From: JAXMHB01 sp046346965
Lineage (GTDB): Bacteria > Pseudomonadota > Gammaproteobacteria > Xanthomonadales > SZUA-5
Direction: 5' to 3'
DNA: 64,000 nt
Assembly: GCA_046346965.1 (NCBI GenBank)
Contig: JAXMHB010000014.1
Location: 1 to 64,000 of the forward strand
The notes beneath the pieces are model-generated. The model was not told the origin of the DNA. It worked only from the letters and a program-made list of their open reading frames with translations, and did not search any database. The translations under genes and the position numbers were made by a program. Positions 29,401 through 37,215 of this stretch are shown piece after piece. Numbering within the stretch: position 1 is the stretch's first letter; each line of letters starts with the position of its first letter.

Positions 29401-31331
29401 ATCCCTACGCCCGCACCATCAGCTACGGCTACGACATCCGCGGCAACCGCACCGAACTCAGCACCGGTCGCCAGCAGATTCAATACCAGTACGACGCGCT
29501 GAGCCGCCTGCGGCAAGTGGTGGCCACGCTGGACAATGGCCGCAGCCAGACCACAAGCTACCGCTACGACGGCGTCGGCAACCGCGCCGGCATGGTGCAT
29601 CCCAATGGCACGGTGGTCGAGTACCAATACGACGTGCGCAATCGCCTGACATCGCTGGTGCACAAAGCCAGCAGTGCCGCCGGCGCGGCGATCCTGCTGA
29701 GCCTGAGCTACGCGGTCGACGCCAGCGGCCTGCGCACGCAGATCGCCGAAACCCGCCCCGGCAGCAGCACGGCGATCACGCGCGTCACCGACTACCAGTA
29801 CGACGCCGTCAAACGACTGACGCGGGAAACCGTCAGCGGCAGCAACGCGCAAACGCGCACCAGTATTTGGACCTACGACAAGGTCGGCAATCGCAAAACC
29901 GAGTCCAGCAGCGGCACCATCAACCGCAGCCAGACCTACACCTACGACGCCAACGACCGCCTGCTCAGCGAAACCGGCACGCAGCCCTACACCTACAGTT
30001 ACGACCAAGCCGGCAATCTGATCGAGAAGAAGCAGGGCGCCACAGTCGTCGCCGCCTACGAGTGGGACAGCGAAAACCGCCTGACCCGCGCCACGCTGGG
30101 CACCGGTGCCAGCCAGAAAATCACCAGTTACAGCTACGACCCCAACGGCATCCGCCGCGCCCAGGAACTGCAGGACGCCAGCGTCCACACGCGCAGCGAA
30201 TACCTGATCGACCCGAACCAGCCCTACGCCCAAGTATTGGAAGACTGGGAAGCCAGCGCCGCCGCCGGCAATCCCACCGGCATCGAGAGCCTGAGCAATG
30301 TCTACGTCTACGGCGACGATTTGATCAGCCAAACGCTGCTGATCAACAACGCCGCCAGCAGCACGCAGATCTACCACTACGACGGCCTCGGGACCACGCG
30401 GGCCCTGAGCGCTTACAACCTCGACGCCGCCGGCAACCCGGTCACCACCGGCCCCACCGCACACGGCGCCATCACCGACCGCTACGCCTACACCGCCTTC
30501 GGCGAAAGCGACCCGGCGGGGAGCAGCGGGAATACGTCAGGCAGCACCGAAAACAACTATCGCTACACCGGCGAGCAACTCGATCCGAACCTTGGCTTCT
30601 ATTACCTCCGGGCGCGGTATATGGATCCGCGGGTGGGAAGGTTTTTGGGGATGGATGAGTGGGAGGGAAGTGTCTTGGGGCCGGGAACTCTGCACGACTA
30701 TGTTTATGCAGAGCTGAATCCAATCTTGAATTTTGATTATTCTGGCCATCTTTCGCTGTCGGAAAAAGCCATAGAGTCTAAGGTTCAGGCCCAGTTGGAG
30801 AGGATCCAGCTTGCCAACGTCTCGTCAAGTGCAACTTATGTGAGAAATGCAAAGATCGCGGCATCAATTATGGCGGTTGCTGTTCCGGTTTTGGTGATCA
30901 CTACTCGCCCTGACCCAAGTGATCTGCCAATCTTGATTATAGGAAATAATCACGCGGAAGTGCGTGACCATGTGCGAGATGCTCAGAGTACGATCGCGCC
31001 TTCATTCTTGCATCGATCAAACTCGCATTCTCGCGATTGGATATACAACGACACGCGATGCAGGAATCTCACTGGTCGCGGTACAGGGAAGGATTGTGAC
31101 GAGTACCCATTTTCAAAGACGCACGAAGGTGGTTTTGAAAACAGGCCGCGAGTATCGCTTAGAGCCGTCAACTCGACCCAGAATCAAGCTGCTGGTGGAA
31201 TCTATGGGGTGATGGTGACCACGTGCGGGATCAAGAAAATTAGCGAGGATCCGAAAAAGAGTCTCTTTAAGGTCGCAGTCTCGGACAATTTGGTAACGTC
31301 GTTTGTTTGCAAGCCTCGGAGGCCCGTGTGA
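23463..31331 (+). CDS. Secreted RHS-repeat polymorphic toxin with NucA/NucB-like nuclease tip
   Basis: A 2622-residue protein. Order: signal peptide about 1-32; helical region 40-140; transglutaminase-like fold about 180-340 with HVWVEAW (His about 291) and ALDPSYKD, but Ala219 where the catalytic Cys is expected (GNAADQASLL); Ig-like domains about 900-1085; RHS/YD repeats about 1105-2396 ending at YYLRARYMDPRVGRFLG; a hydrophobic segment 2467-2482; and a tip at about 2497-2620 carrying CDEYPF (Cys2545) and THEGG, the signature of NucA/NucB DNases. Starts with ATGA overlap on the upstream gene and ends in a GTGA overlap with the immunity gene. The tip DNA is clearly more AT-rich than the core, as usual for exchanged toxin ends. 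RHS shells encase the toxin; the delivery route is not evident. Confidence 0.88.
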   Translation: MSRVSTNKRSWSMSRAGLAALVLFSAGIASAQNDLSPESDRDTAALNQAVQRQSQTAEAQLQQGRELLGKLGGRYPALAARQREVEQALDRARGEALAALNTLNSPSSNASQRSAARDQLTQLTAARDRRNDEAALQPAAQRALPAIPSTRAPRLPPGAADLAATLDAPITPAIQAQADALGRQPVAIFEWVRKQIAFVPSAGSLQGAAGTLETRRGNAADQASLLIALLRASGVHSRYVIGNIEMDAARMQRWLGVDSIAAVTELYTEGGIPFETVLSGGAVSALRFQHVWVEAWIDYAPSRGARHRSGDAWVALDPSYKDLDALAGVDLATLMALDAGGIRSALNAAAVVNESGHYLSALGASVLGTQLTQASTRLAEVLQSRGLQNARVSELFPGARDATPDYPYFLGNLAYQVLGSDAPTPALPDSQRLRVQWSWRVDDNGLPGANLLSLDQPTVALAGKTLSLRFVPAEAADREALLAAIPATLGGFGDLPEALPAYLIQVKAELWLDDTRLAQSSAVGLGRVLHGSLSLLRSDGSRVDQSQSAFAGESRSLNLSWHGGLGAQLGRSANALRSAQQALVAGNATSGASLGSALLQLTGSGHLAISDAYQSWLAGASRVAFHRAAGTTSAFVALEVAAPLGIITSAWPAGFGLSDVSPPHLGAPLNRGDEARFVHQSLYSQAAFGHLLLEQLYAGSGRSAPRVFRDALGAQQAVYHFQPAQLAELAPLALPAGVQEPLAAALTRGDRASFIALPRTLGSWQGYAAEIEYPAALGGTSFVYGVSRPDTGTLRTGASVSSTLARGALYTGLLGDDTPPRVLGLWTGELERVIGTADGVIGIVRDPGALGISELLRNVIASSILDQVVGNGLNPLIDAQLWPSLVTPVLSISTLLDPIKPTVTLGVNPRTIDLGQSTEISASATDNRGVSSLIVTAAGQALALNQGRVNYTPTRAGVIPIIARARDEAGNIDEKQEDLLVRTPGDNAPPVVEIASPVDNAAVTQPVDVIGSVSDASLRKWMLALRPGNSPNVEPIILGQGDQNVANAVLGKLDPTQMYNGVYVLILQAEDASGLVSTASAQVRIDGDMKIGHFSISFEEIEIPLQGIPIRITRTYDTRQSKESLDFGYGWSIDYQNVRIRESRKLGFSWKLAQNGGGFAPFCVKPSGTPMVTITLPDGETEQFNAKWSPECQQWLPPVYGTLVFEPANSKTHSKLEQLSYGTLRVANLAGGGANLIDLDSPDQPADPRFYKLTTEDGMTYYLDQEFGVQRIVDEAGNSVTYTRDGITHSSGTSVQFLRDSAGRITDIVLPDGRRLKYRYNAAGDLIEAADPIGQKMTLGYLNNVRYPHYLETIADARGVQAVRHEYGEDGRLIATTDAAGKRIEYVHNIAGKTETIKNRRGFATTYVYDANGWVLSETNALGEQTLHTYDANGNELSRTDPLGRKTEWTVDARGNQLTEKDPLGRITTRTYGSYNQLKTEVDALGRAVSTNEYRRNPLTGEETGYLTRTTDALGNATQFFVDICGDTTCGNTGNITAMFDAAGGRTSFQYDRSGNLVSETDAAGQVTTRSYDAMGRVTRETRTRSVGGTAETLVTQYSYDAKGRLTRTTHPDGSVTSSSYNAIDKVETETDALGRITRHEYDERGNETRVIHPDGSSESTSYDAEGNVIAQTDRAGRTTKMVYDAANRLVETILPDATPGTDADNPRTRSEYDAAGQLLASIDELGQRTEYRYDAAGRQIQVIDALGQTMSTEYDAAGQRVAVTDALGRTTRFVYDAAGRLTETVHPDTTPGDADNPRTRTVFDAVGRKVAETDEMGRITRYTYDTLGRLTQVILPNPATGANPELVNGQTPTGSGALVTRYDYDEQGNKTAQTDAEGRITRWAYDRQGRQLSRTLPLGQVESFVYDSAGQRTQHSTFNSAVITTQYDTLGRPTQISFPGGKTRSFRYTASGQIAEINDGGPVYSFAYDERDRLTSASDPYARTISYGYDIRGNRTELSTGRQQIQYQYDALSRLRQVVATLDNGRSQTTSYRYDGVGNRAGMVHPNGTVVEYQYDVRNRLTSLVHKASSAAGAAILLSLSYAVDASGLRTQIAETRPGSSTAITRVTDYQYDAVKRLTRETVSGSNAQTRTSIWTYDKVGNRKTESSSGTINRSQTYTYDANDRLLSETGTQPYTYSYDQAGNLIEKKQGATVVAAYEWDSENRLTRATLGTGASQKITSYSYDPNGIRRAQELQDASVHTRSEYLIDPNQPYAQVLEDWEASAAAGNPTGIESLSNVYVYGDDLISQTLLINNAASSTQIYHYDGLGTTRALSAYNLDAAGNPVTTGPTAHGAITDRYAYTAFGESDPAGSSGNTSGSTENNYRYTGEQLDPNLGFYYLRARYMDPRVGRFLGMDEWEGSVLGPGTLHDYVYAELNPILNFDYSGHLSLSEKAIESKVQAQLERIQLANVSSSATYVRNAKIAASIMAVAVPVLVITTRPDPSDLPILIIGNNHAEVRDHVRDAQSTIAPSFLHRSNSHSRDWIYNDTRCRNLTGRGTGKDCDEYPFSKTHEGGFENRPRVSLRAVNSTQNQAAGGIYGVMVTTCGIKKISEDPKKSLFKVAVSDNLVTSFVCKPRRPV
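28440..30667 (+). repeat. RHS core copy A of a 2.2-kb duplication
   Basis: This 2228-bp stretch aligns to 40765-42992 at a constant offset of 12325, so there are no net indels, with only scattered substitutions. It covers the C-terminal YD repeats up to GRFLGMDxWEG and stops just before the toxin tips diverge. Confidence 0.92.
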
Positions 31332-31870
31332 GAAATATTCAACTACTCCTCGATGAATGGTCCAATTCGCTTTATACGACCTACCTTGCGAATCGCTTGC
31401 GATGGGATGAAATCGGTCTGCCGACACCCGATGGGCCCAGATTTCTCTTCGAGGATCCCGCCGGCTTGAGCGAGCTGCGCGAGTTCCAAGAGAAATTCTC
31501 AGTCTCCCTGCCGAGAGAAATTGTAGATTTTTACCTACTGTCCAACGGCTGGACTTTCTCCATTGCCCGAGGCGCTTCAGGCGCGTTCCTCCCGATATCT
31601 GCAGTAAATAGGATCGAAAATGTAGATCCTGCCGCAAGCAAGACGCTGGGAGACACGTTGTCGCTTCTTGGAAAAAAATCGAGCGGATTCTTCTTGCTCA
31701 CAGACAATCCTATGGGGTCGGAAATGGTTATCGCATCATGTGACTTTTCGTTCTTTCTCGTGGATCCTTTTCTTGGCGATCTCGAGCCGCGAAGCTCCTT
31801 TGAGTCTGTTCTCCTTGAGTACCGCCACATATTCTTCGCAGGACTCAAAGAGCTGCTGAGGAACCATTGA
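31328..31870 (+). CDS. Putative immunity protein, SMI1/KNR4-like
   Basis: A 180-residue cytoplasmic protein directly behind the NucA/NucB-tipped RHS gene. SMI1/KNR4 (SUKH) features include LREFQEKFSVSLPREIVDFYLLSNGW near residues 48-75, FLPISAVNRIEN, and FFLLTDNPMGSEMVIASCDFSFFLVD toward the C-terminus. SUKH proteins are the commonest immunity proteins against nuclease toxins of polymorphic toxin systems. The start is GTG 31328, overlapping the toxin stop (GTGA), with GGAGG at 31318-31322. No signal peptide is present, which fits a cytoplasmic nuclease target. Function by family and position; not proven for this pair. Confidence 0.78.
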   Translation: MRNIQLLLDEWSNSLYTTYLANRLRWDEIGLPTPDGPRFLFEDPAGLSELREFQEKFSVSLPREIVDFYLLSNGWTFSIARGASGAFLPISAVNRIENVDPAASKTLGDTLSLLGKKSSGFFLLTDNPMGSEMVIASCDFSFFLVDPFLGDLEPRSSFESVLLEYRHIFFAGLKELLRNH

Positions 31871-32350
31871 TTTTAATTTCAAGAACAGCAGAACGGGGAC
31901 ACGCAGGATCTGCCAACGAGCCGAGCTTAGGGCCGTTCTTTGCCGGCGCCTCGCTGAGGAAACAAACGCGGACACGCGGGAAACAAACGCGGACACGCAG
32001 GATTTGCTTGAGCACGGCGCCAGAGGCCGATCATTGCTCGCGTCTCTGGAGGTTCCGGCCGACTGAGTCGCGTTCTGAGAACAAACGTATGGAACAGAAC
32101 GTGGTGGAACAGAACGTGGACACGTGAAGAACGCTGAAGAACGCGGACACGCATAAATTGCTGTTTGCCGGCTGGTGGCGCTGAAGAACGCGGTCGAAGA
32201 ACGCGGACACGCATAAATTGCTGTTTGCCGGCTGGTGGAATGACGTGCGGGGCCATTGCTGGATGTTTGCCGGCTGTTTTTGGCAGTGGCGACGGAGTTG
32301 AGCCAACGCCCCCAGGCGCCCGCGGCGCCTGAGATTCCTGGCTGAGCCGC
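31871..32350. repeat. REP-like repeat patch (ACGCGGACACGC family)
   Basis: No gene is seen. The core ACGCGGACACGC or a close variant recurs at least five times. A 43-bp stretch at 32136-32178 is repeated exactly at 32196-32238 (period 60). The 93 bp at 31985-32077 match 33028-33120 with few differences. At the right end AGGCGCC-CGC-GGCGCCT (about 32313-32329) forms a hairpin that lies just after the stop of the leftward RAYT remnant, and similar hairpins follow the other two RAYT genes. Confidence 0.7.
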
Positions 32351-33058
32351 TCAGCTCAGTTTTTCGAGCCAGCGGGCGTAGCCGATGCCTTTCATCCACG
32401 CCTGTCCGATGGCGTGGGCTTTCTCCATGATCGCCTCGGCACTGCCGACGATGCGCCAGTAGGCCGAGCCGACGCCCTTCACCTGTCCAGTCCAGTGGCT
32501 GGCATCGAGTCCGAGCCGACGAAGGGCGGGCGGTTCGGTCGGTTGGATGACGCCGCGCTTGTCGGTTCGGATCTGCCGTCCTGTGTAATCCACCAGTTGG
32601 ATGTACTCGGCTTCCGTCATCGGTAGCCGAAACACTGACAGACCGACGATAGGTCGCAGCGTTTCACTTGCTCTCTTGGGCTGCTCCCGCAAAGTCTCTG
32701 CGCGCGCCTGCACGCTGGTGTGATCGGAGCGCTCGAGGTTCTTGGCGATACCGGCGCGCACCGGGTTCAAGTCTACGTAGGCCATCGCCGCCGCCAGCGC
32801 GCGTTCGTCAGTCAACAGCTGGCACTTGAAGCGACTCTCCCAGAATCGACCCTTGACGCCGTCTTCCGCGTTCGCTCGCCGAGCCACATACTCGTCCAAG
32901 CACTTCATGAACCAGGAGAGATCGCAGAGCCGCTTTCGATACGTCTCGGCCATCGCCACCAGCCGCTCACGCCGCGCGGCCTGGCGCTCTGGGTCGCTGA
33001 GCGGGACTGCAAACGCGGACAGACTGCAAACGCGGACACGCAGGATTTGCATGAGCAA
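32351..33058 (-). pseudogene. Truncated REP-associated tyrosine transposase (RAYT)
   Basis: The reading frame matches residues 100-316 of the intact RAYT next door (from PLSDPERQAARRERL on), but homology stops at about 33006, and the remaining first 17 codons are made of REP-like repeat DNA. It therefore lacks the whole N-terminal half of the catalytic domain, including the HUH histidines, while keeping the tyrosine motif YVDLNPVRAG. It cannot be an active transposase. The break coincides with two ACGCGGACA repeats, as if repeat-mediated deletion removed the 5' end. Confidence 0.85.
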
Positions 33059-33120
33059 GGCGCCAGAGGCCGATCATTGCTCGCGTCTCTGCAGGTTCCG
33101 GCCGTCTGAGTCGCGTTCTG
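33028..33120. repeat. Second copy of the 93-bp RAYT-flanking repeat
   Basis: It starts with AAACGCGGACACGCAGGAT and matches 31985-32077 over 93 bp with a handful of substitutions. The two copies bracket the truncated RAYT as direct repeats. Confidence 0.8.
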
Positions 33121-33179
33121 CGCACGAAGATCCAACGCCGTCAGGCGCCCGCGGCGCCTAAAATGCTTGGCTGAACTGC

Positions 33180-34130
33180 TCAGCTCAGTTTTTCGAGCCA
33201 GCGGGCATAGCCGATGCCTTTCATCCACGCCTGACCGATGGCGTGGGCTTTCTCCATGATCGCCTCGGCGATGCCGACAATGCGCCAGTAGGCCGAGCCG
33301 ACGCCCTTCACTTGCCCGGTCCAGTGGCTGGCATCGAGTCCGAGCCGACGCAGGGCGGGCGGTTCCGCTGGGTGTATAGCGCCGCGCTTGTCGGGGCGGA
33401 ATTGTCGGCCTGTGTAATCCACCAGTTGGAGGTATTCCGCCTCGGTCATCGGCAGCCGAAACACGGACAAGCCAACGATCGGCCGCAGCGTTTCGCTTGC
33501 TCTCTTGGGCTGCTCCCGCAAGGTCTCTGCGCGCGCCTGCACGCTGGTGTGATCGGAGCGCTCGACGTTCTTGGCGATGCCAGCACGCACTGGGTTCAAG
33601 TCCACGTAGGCCATTGCCGCCGCCAAGGCGCGTTCGTCCGCGAGCAGCTGACACTTGAAACGGCCCTCCCAAAACCGTCCATTCACGCCGTCCTCCGCAT
33701 TGGCCCTGCGGGCGACGTACTCGTCCAAGCACTTCATGAACCAAGAGAGATCGCACAGCCGCTTGCGGTACATCTCGGCCATCGCCACCAACCGCTCACG
33801 CCGCGCGGCCTGGCGCTCTGGGTCGCTGAGCGGGAATAGTCGCCCCCAGCGGTCGGCGACCTCGTCGTTTGTCCAGGCTCGCGCCAGTTCGGGTTCTACT
33901 GAGAGGACGACGTGCAGATGGTTGCTCATCACCGCATAGGCATACACGGCGACCGCGAAAATCTCGCCCAACTCCCTGATTCGATTGACGATCATCGGCT
34001 TGCGCGCGTCGTGATCTTCGCCGGTGAGCGGATCGACGCCGCACAGCCACGCCCGCCGCACGCAGCGCGTGACGCAGTGGTACATGCCGTGCTGGTCGGT
34101 GCTGACGGTGTGGGCGCGGGCTTGTGTCAT
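33180..34130 (-). CDS. RAYT, IS200/IS605-like Y1 transposase (REP-associated)
   Basis: A 316-residue Y1_Tnp-family protein. The HUH motif is in MSNHLHVVLS (His71, His73) and the candidate nucleophile is Tyr175 in MAYVDLNPVRAG. RAYTs are single-copy or low-copy domesticated relatives of IS200 transposases that nick REP hairpins. Here REP-like repeats lie on both sides, and about 70 bp upstream of the gene (34162-34231) are shared with the copy at 46919-46987. I start at 34130 rather than 34139 because the other intact copy begins at the equivalent ATG. The protein is nearly identical to that copy (45941-46891), so one is a recent duplicate. Confidence 0.9.
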   Translation of the reverse strand: MTQARAHTVSTDQHGMYHCVTRCVRRAWLCGVDPLTGEDHDARKPMIVNRIRELGEIFAVAVYAYAVMSNHLHVVLSVEPELARAWTNDEVADRWGRLFPLSDPERQAARRERLVAMAEMYRKRLCDLSWFMKCLDEYVARRANAEDGVNGRFWEGRFKCQLLADERALAAAMAYVDLNPVRAGIAKNVERSDHTSVQARAETLREQPKRASETLRPIVGLSVFRLPMTEAEYLQLVDYTGRQFRPDKRGAIHPAEPPALRRLGLDASHWTGQVKGVGSAYWRIVGIAEAIMEKAHAIGQAWMKGIGYARWLEKLS

Positions 34131-34260
34131 GGCGGGCATGATGGCTAGCCGCGACGGCGCTGTCTGTCGGATTTCTTCGCGTCCTTGTGTAAGAATTTTC
34201 GTACCGATTGCTGCGTGTCCTTGATCCGCGCCTTGATCCGCGCCGCGTGTCCTTGATCCG

Positions 34261-34452
34261 CGCCGACGACCCCAACTGGGGCTGGGTCTGGTGGGGCCTG
34301 GGCGAGGTATGCCTGCACACCGGCCGCAAGCAAGAAGCCGCGGAATGGCTGCACCAAGCGCAGCAACAGTGGACGCAGACGCTACCCGCCGGGCGCGAAG
34401 AACTCAGCCGGGTGCAGGCCTCGCTGGAGGCGTTGAGCGTGGCGCCCTGAGC
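34261..34452 (+). pseudogene. Detached 3' fragment of a Ser/Thr kinase gene
   Basis: These 192 bp encode the last 62 residues of the kinase at 7188-9539, through the stop codon at 34448-34450, with only four mismatches. Nothing of the kinase or its other TPRs is present; the 5' side runs straight into RAYT-linked sequence (GTGTCCTTGATCCGCGCC, twice). An open frame from 34208 reads through the junction but has no likely function. Confidence 0.88.
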
Positions 34453-34527
34453 GCGTGATCCGAATGCACCCGCGCTTACGTGTAGCGGGACCGAGGGGGC
34501 AAAGGCCCCGTATCTCGGAATTGACGA

Positions 34528-37215
34528 ATGAATCGCTGGATGCGCTGCTGCGCGCTGTTGTTGCTGTCCGCCATGCCTGCTTATGCCGTAGAAACCGGTG
34601 TCGCCGACGACGCCTATGGCTCGGGCAATGGCTATGTGGTGAGTGCCCCCGGTGAGAGCGCGGAGCTGCGCGCGCTGGCGCGCTCCGGCAATCGGATCAT
34701 CGCCGGAGGACGGATCGGCACACGGGGTCTGTTGCTGCAGCGCTACGCCAGCGGCCGGCCCGATTTCACCTTCTCGAGCACGGGCATCAAGGCGCTGGAC
34801 GAGCTGGCCGAGGTCACGGCGATCGCGGTGATGCCGAACTTCGACTACGTGGTCGCCGGCTGGCGCGAGGTCGCTGGCGGGGCGCGGCAGGCGGTGGTGG
34901 CGCGCTACAACTCAAGCGGCGATCTGGTCACCAGCTTCGGCGCAGGCGGCGTCGCCGCGCTGCCCTTTGGCGCGCAGTCGCAGTACCACGCGCTGGTCTA
35001 TGCCAACGGCGCGCTGAGCGCGGTGGGTCAGGTCGATGGCAGCTTGCTGGCGGCGCGTTACAGCGCCAGCGGCAGTCCGGACACCAGCTTCGCGCTGGTG
35101 GGCTATCGCGCCGATCGCGATGGCAGCCTCGGCGGCGAGTTGAAGGCCCTGCACGTGGCCGCCGATGGCTCGATGATCGCGGTCGGCATGGCCGCCAATT
35201 TTGCTGCGCTCGCGATTCGCTACACCGCCAGTGGCGATCTGGACAGCAGTTTCGACGGCAATGGTATTGCGCTGTGGTCCACCGGGACCGGTCTGACCGA
35301 TTTGTACGGTGTGCAGCCGGGGCCGGGCGGCAGCTGGTGGCTGGGTGGCGTGGCCTACAATCCGGTCGAGACCACCGGCGATCAGGTGATCGCGCGATTG
35401 AGCAGCACTGGCGCGCTGGATCCCGGCTTTGCCGCCGGCGCCGGTTTCGTGATGCTGACCTCCGCCGATCAGCGCGACGACCGCGGCTACGCGCTGGCGC
35501 TGTCGCCGGACGGCAAGCCGACGCTGGCCGGCACCACGCAGAACGCCGACGGGCGCTATGTGGTGAGTCTGTTGCGCGTCAACGCCAGTTCCGGTGCGCT
35601 CGATCCCGGCTTTGGCGACGGCGGTCGGCTGGAGCTGCCGGGGCTGGCGCCGGCCGAGACAGCCAGCGATGCGCGGGCGCTGAGCATCGCTGCCGACGGC
35701 CGGCTGCTGGCCGCCGGTCGCCTGGAGCTGACGCCGGGCTATCTGCTGCCGCAGTTGTACCAGCGGCTGGGCAACGGTCTGCCGGATCTCGATTTCTACG
35801 GCGACGCCGGCCACGGCCTGGTCGCCGCCGAAGACGTGCAGGCGGCGCGCTCGATGCGCGTACGGGCGCTGCCCGACGGCGGTGCGGTGGTCGCCGGTTT
35901 CTCGACCGGCGTGCTGCCGGAGCTGCTGCTGGCGCGCTTTGATGCGAGCGGTCACCCCGACCTCAACTTCGCCGCGGGCACTGGCCAGCTGCGGCGCATC
36001 TATCCGGGCGGCGGACGCCCGCTGATCCCGCGCGATCTGCTGCTGCGACCGGACAACCGCATTCTGGTGCTGGCGGATGCCGAGACCGGTGGCGTCGACG
36101 GCGATGTGATCCTGTATCAGTTCCTTCCCAGCGGCGCGGCCGACAGCAGCTTCGGCAGCAACGGGCGATTGCAGCTGACGGTGAGCGCCGACAACGATGT
36201 CGGCATCGGGTTGGCGCTGGATGCCAGTGGCCGCGTGCTGGTCTACGGGCGCTCGTTGGGTGTGGCGAACTGGCGCTACTGGCTGGCGCGGCTGCAAAGC
36301 AATGGCACGCTGGACGGCAGCTTCTTCCCCGGCGCGGCGACGCCCGGGCTTGGCAGTATCCACGCCAGCTCGGCCGGCGCCGGCGGCGCGATGGCCTTGA
36401 GCGCCAGCGGCGCCATCCTGCTCTGCGATGGCAACGGCGCACTGCAGCGGCGACTGGCGGATGGCAGCCCCGACACGGGTTTCGACGGTGATGGCAGTGC
36501 CACGCTGCCCGGCGATGGCAGCTACGCCCCGGCTGCGATGGCCGTCGACGCGCAGGGCCGCATCGTCATCGGTGGCGCCGTCAGTCGCAATGGTCAGGTG
36601 GACGACCGCCTGATGCGCCTGCTCCCCGGCGGCGCGCCGGATCTGGCCTTCGGCACGGCCGGCGTGGTCACGCGCAGCGAGGACGACACCGACGGCATCA
36701 ACGCGCTGCTGGTCCAGCGTAACGGGCGCATCCTCACCGCGGGAAAGAACTACATCGCGAACGTCTCGCGCTACACGCCGACCGGCGCCCCGGATCTCAC
36801 GTTCGCGGGCGGCCGGCTGGCGCTCGGCGGGCGCGGCGTGCAGCACCTGGCGCTCGATCCGGACGGCGGCATCCTGGCCACGCGCGTGGTCGAGGGCGCC
36901 GGCGGATCCTTCCTCGGGCTGATGCGTATCGGCGGCGATGTGCCGCTGACGGTGGAACGCAGCGGCGATGGCGGCGGCAGTGTGCTCGCCAATCCGGCGC
37001 TGCTGAGCTGCGGCGCCGCCAGCTGCGTGGGCGATTACGCCACCGGCGAGCCGATCATGCTGCAGGCACAGCCGACAGCGGGCTCGGTCTTCGTGCGCTG
37101 GACCGGTAACGCCGGCTGCGACAGCCAACCCAGCTGCACGCTGCAGATCTACGGGCCGACCATGCTGAGCGCCGAGTTCCGGCTCGACCGCTTGTTCGCC
37201 AACTCCTTCGAGTGA
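34528..37215 (+). CDS. Secreted delta-60 repeat (DUF5122) beta-propeller protein
   Basis: An 895-residue exported protein with a signal peptide (about 1-21, MPAYA before VETG). Residues about 50-800 consist of roughly a dozen delta-60 repeats, recognised by recurring units such as GxLDPGFGDGGRLELPG, ALAPDGK-type turns and ARYxASGxxDxSF. The C-terminal part (about 810-880) is a beta domain with SGDGGGSVLANP and an FVRWTGNAGCDSQPSCTLQ segment like the Bacterial-repeat/InlB-B type domains, with paired cysteines. The extreme C-terminus is LDRLFANSFE, a short motif I associate with secreted proteins of this bacterial group. Probably cell-surface or secreted, function unknown. Its stop is adjacent to the convergent sigma-factor gene. 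Confidence 0.82.
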   Translation: MNRWMRCCALLLLSAMPAYAVETGVADDAYGSGNGYVVSAPGESAELRALARSGNRIIAGGRIGTRGLLLQRYASGRPDFTFSSTGIKALDELAEVTAIAVMPNFDYVVAGWREVAGGARQAVVARYNSSGDLVTSFGAGGVAALPFGAQSQYHALVYANGALSAVGQVDGSLLAARYSASGSPDTSFALVGYRADRDGSLGGELKALHVAADGSMIAVGMAANFAALAIRYTASGDLDSSFDGNGIALWSTGTGLTDLYGVQPGPGGSWWLGGVAYNPVETTGDQVIARLSSTGALDPGFAAGAGFVMLTSADQRDDRGYALALSPDGKPTLAGTTQNADGRYVVSLLRVNASSGALDPGFGDGGRLELPGLAPAETASDARALSIAADGRLLAAGRLELTPGYLLPQLYQRLGNGLPDLDFYGDAGHGLVAAEDVQAARSMRVRALPDGGAVVAGFSTGVLPELLLARFDASGHPDLNFAAGTGQLRRIYPGGGRPLIPRDLLLRPDNRILVLADAETGGVDGDVILYQFLPSGAADSSFGSNGRLQLTVSADNDVGIGLALDASGRVLVYGRSLGVANWRYWLARLQSNGTLDGSFFPGAATPGLGSIHASSAGAGGAMALSASGAILLCDGNGALQRRLADGSPDTGFDGDGSATLPGDGSYAPAAMAVDAQGRIVIGGAVSRNGQVDDRLMRLLPGGAPDLAFGTAGVVTRSEDDTDGINALLVQRNGRILTAGKNYIANVSRYTPTGAPDLTFAGGRLALGGRGVQHLALDPDGGILATRVVEGAGGSFLGLMRIGGDVPLTVERSGDGGGSVLANPALLSCGAASCVGDYATGEPIMLQAQPTAGSVFVRWTGNAGCDSQPSCTLQIYGPTMLSAEFRLDRLFANSFE

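Noticed and set aside
27297..30464. A 1055-residue minus-strand open frame opposite the RHS repeats (and a similar one at 40609-42789)
   Set aside because: It is Gly/Val/Ala-rich and periodic with the YD repeats of the plus strand; stop-free antisense frames are expected in such GC-rich repeats.
31867..32127. Small open frame downstream of the first immunity gene
   Set aside because: It is composed of REP-like repeats (repeated KQTRTRG peptides) and reflects the repeat, not a gene.
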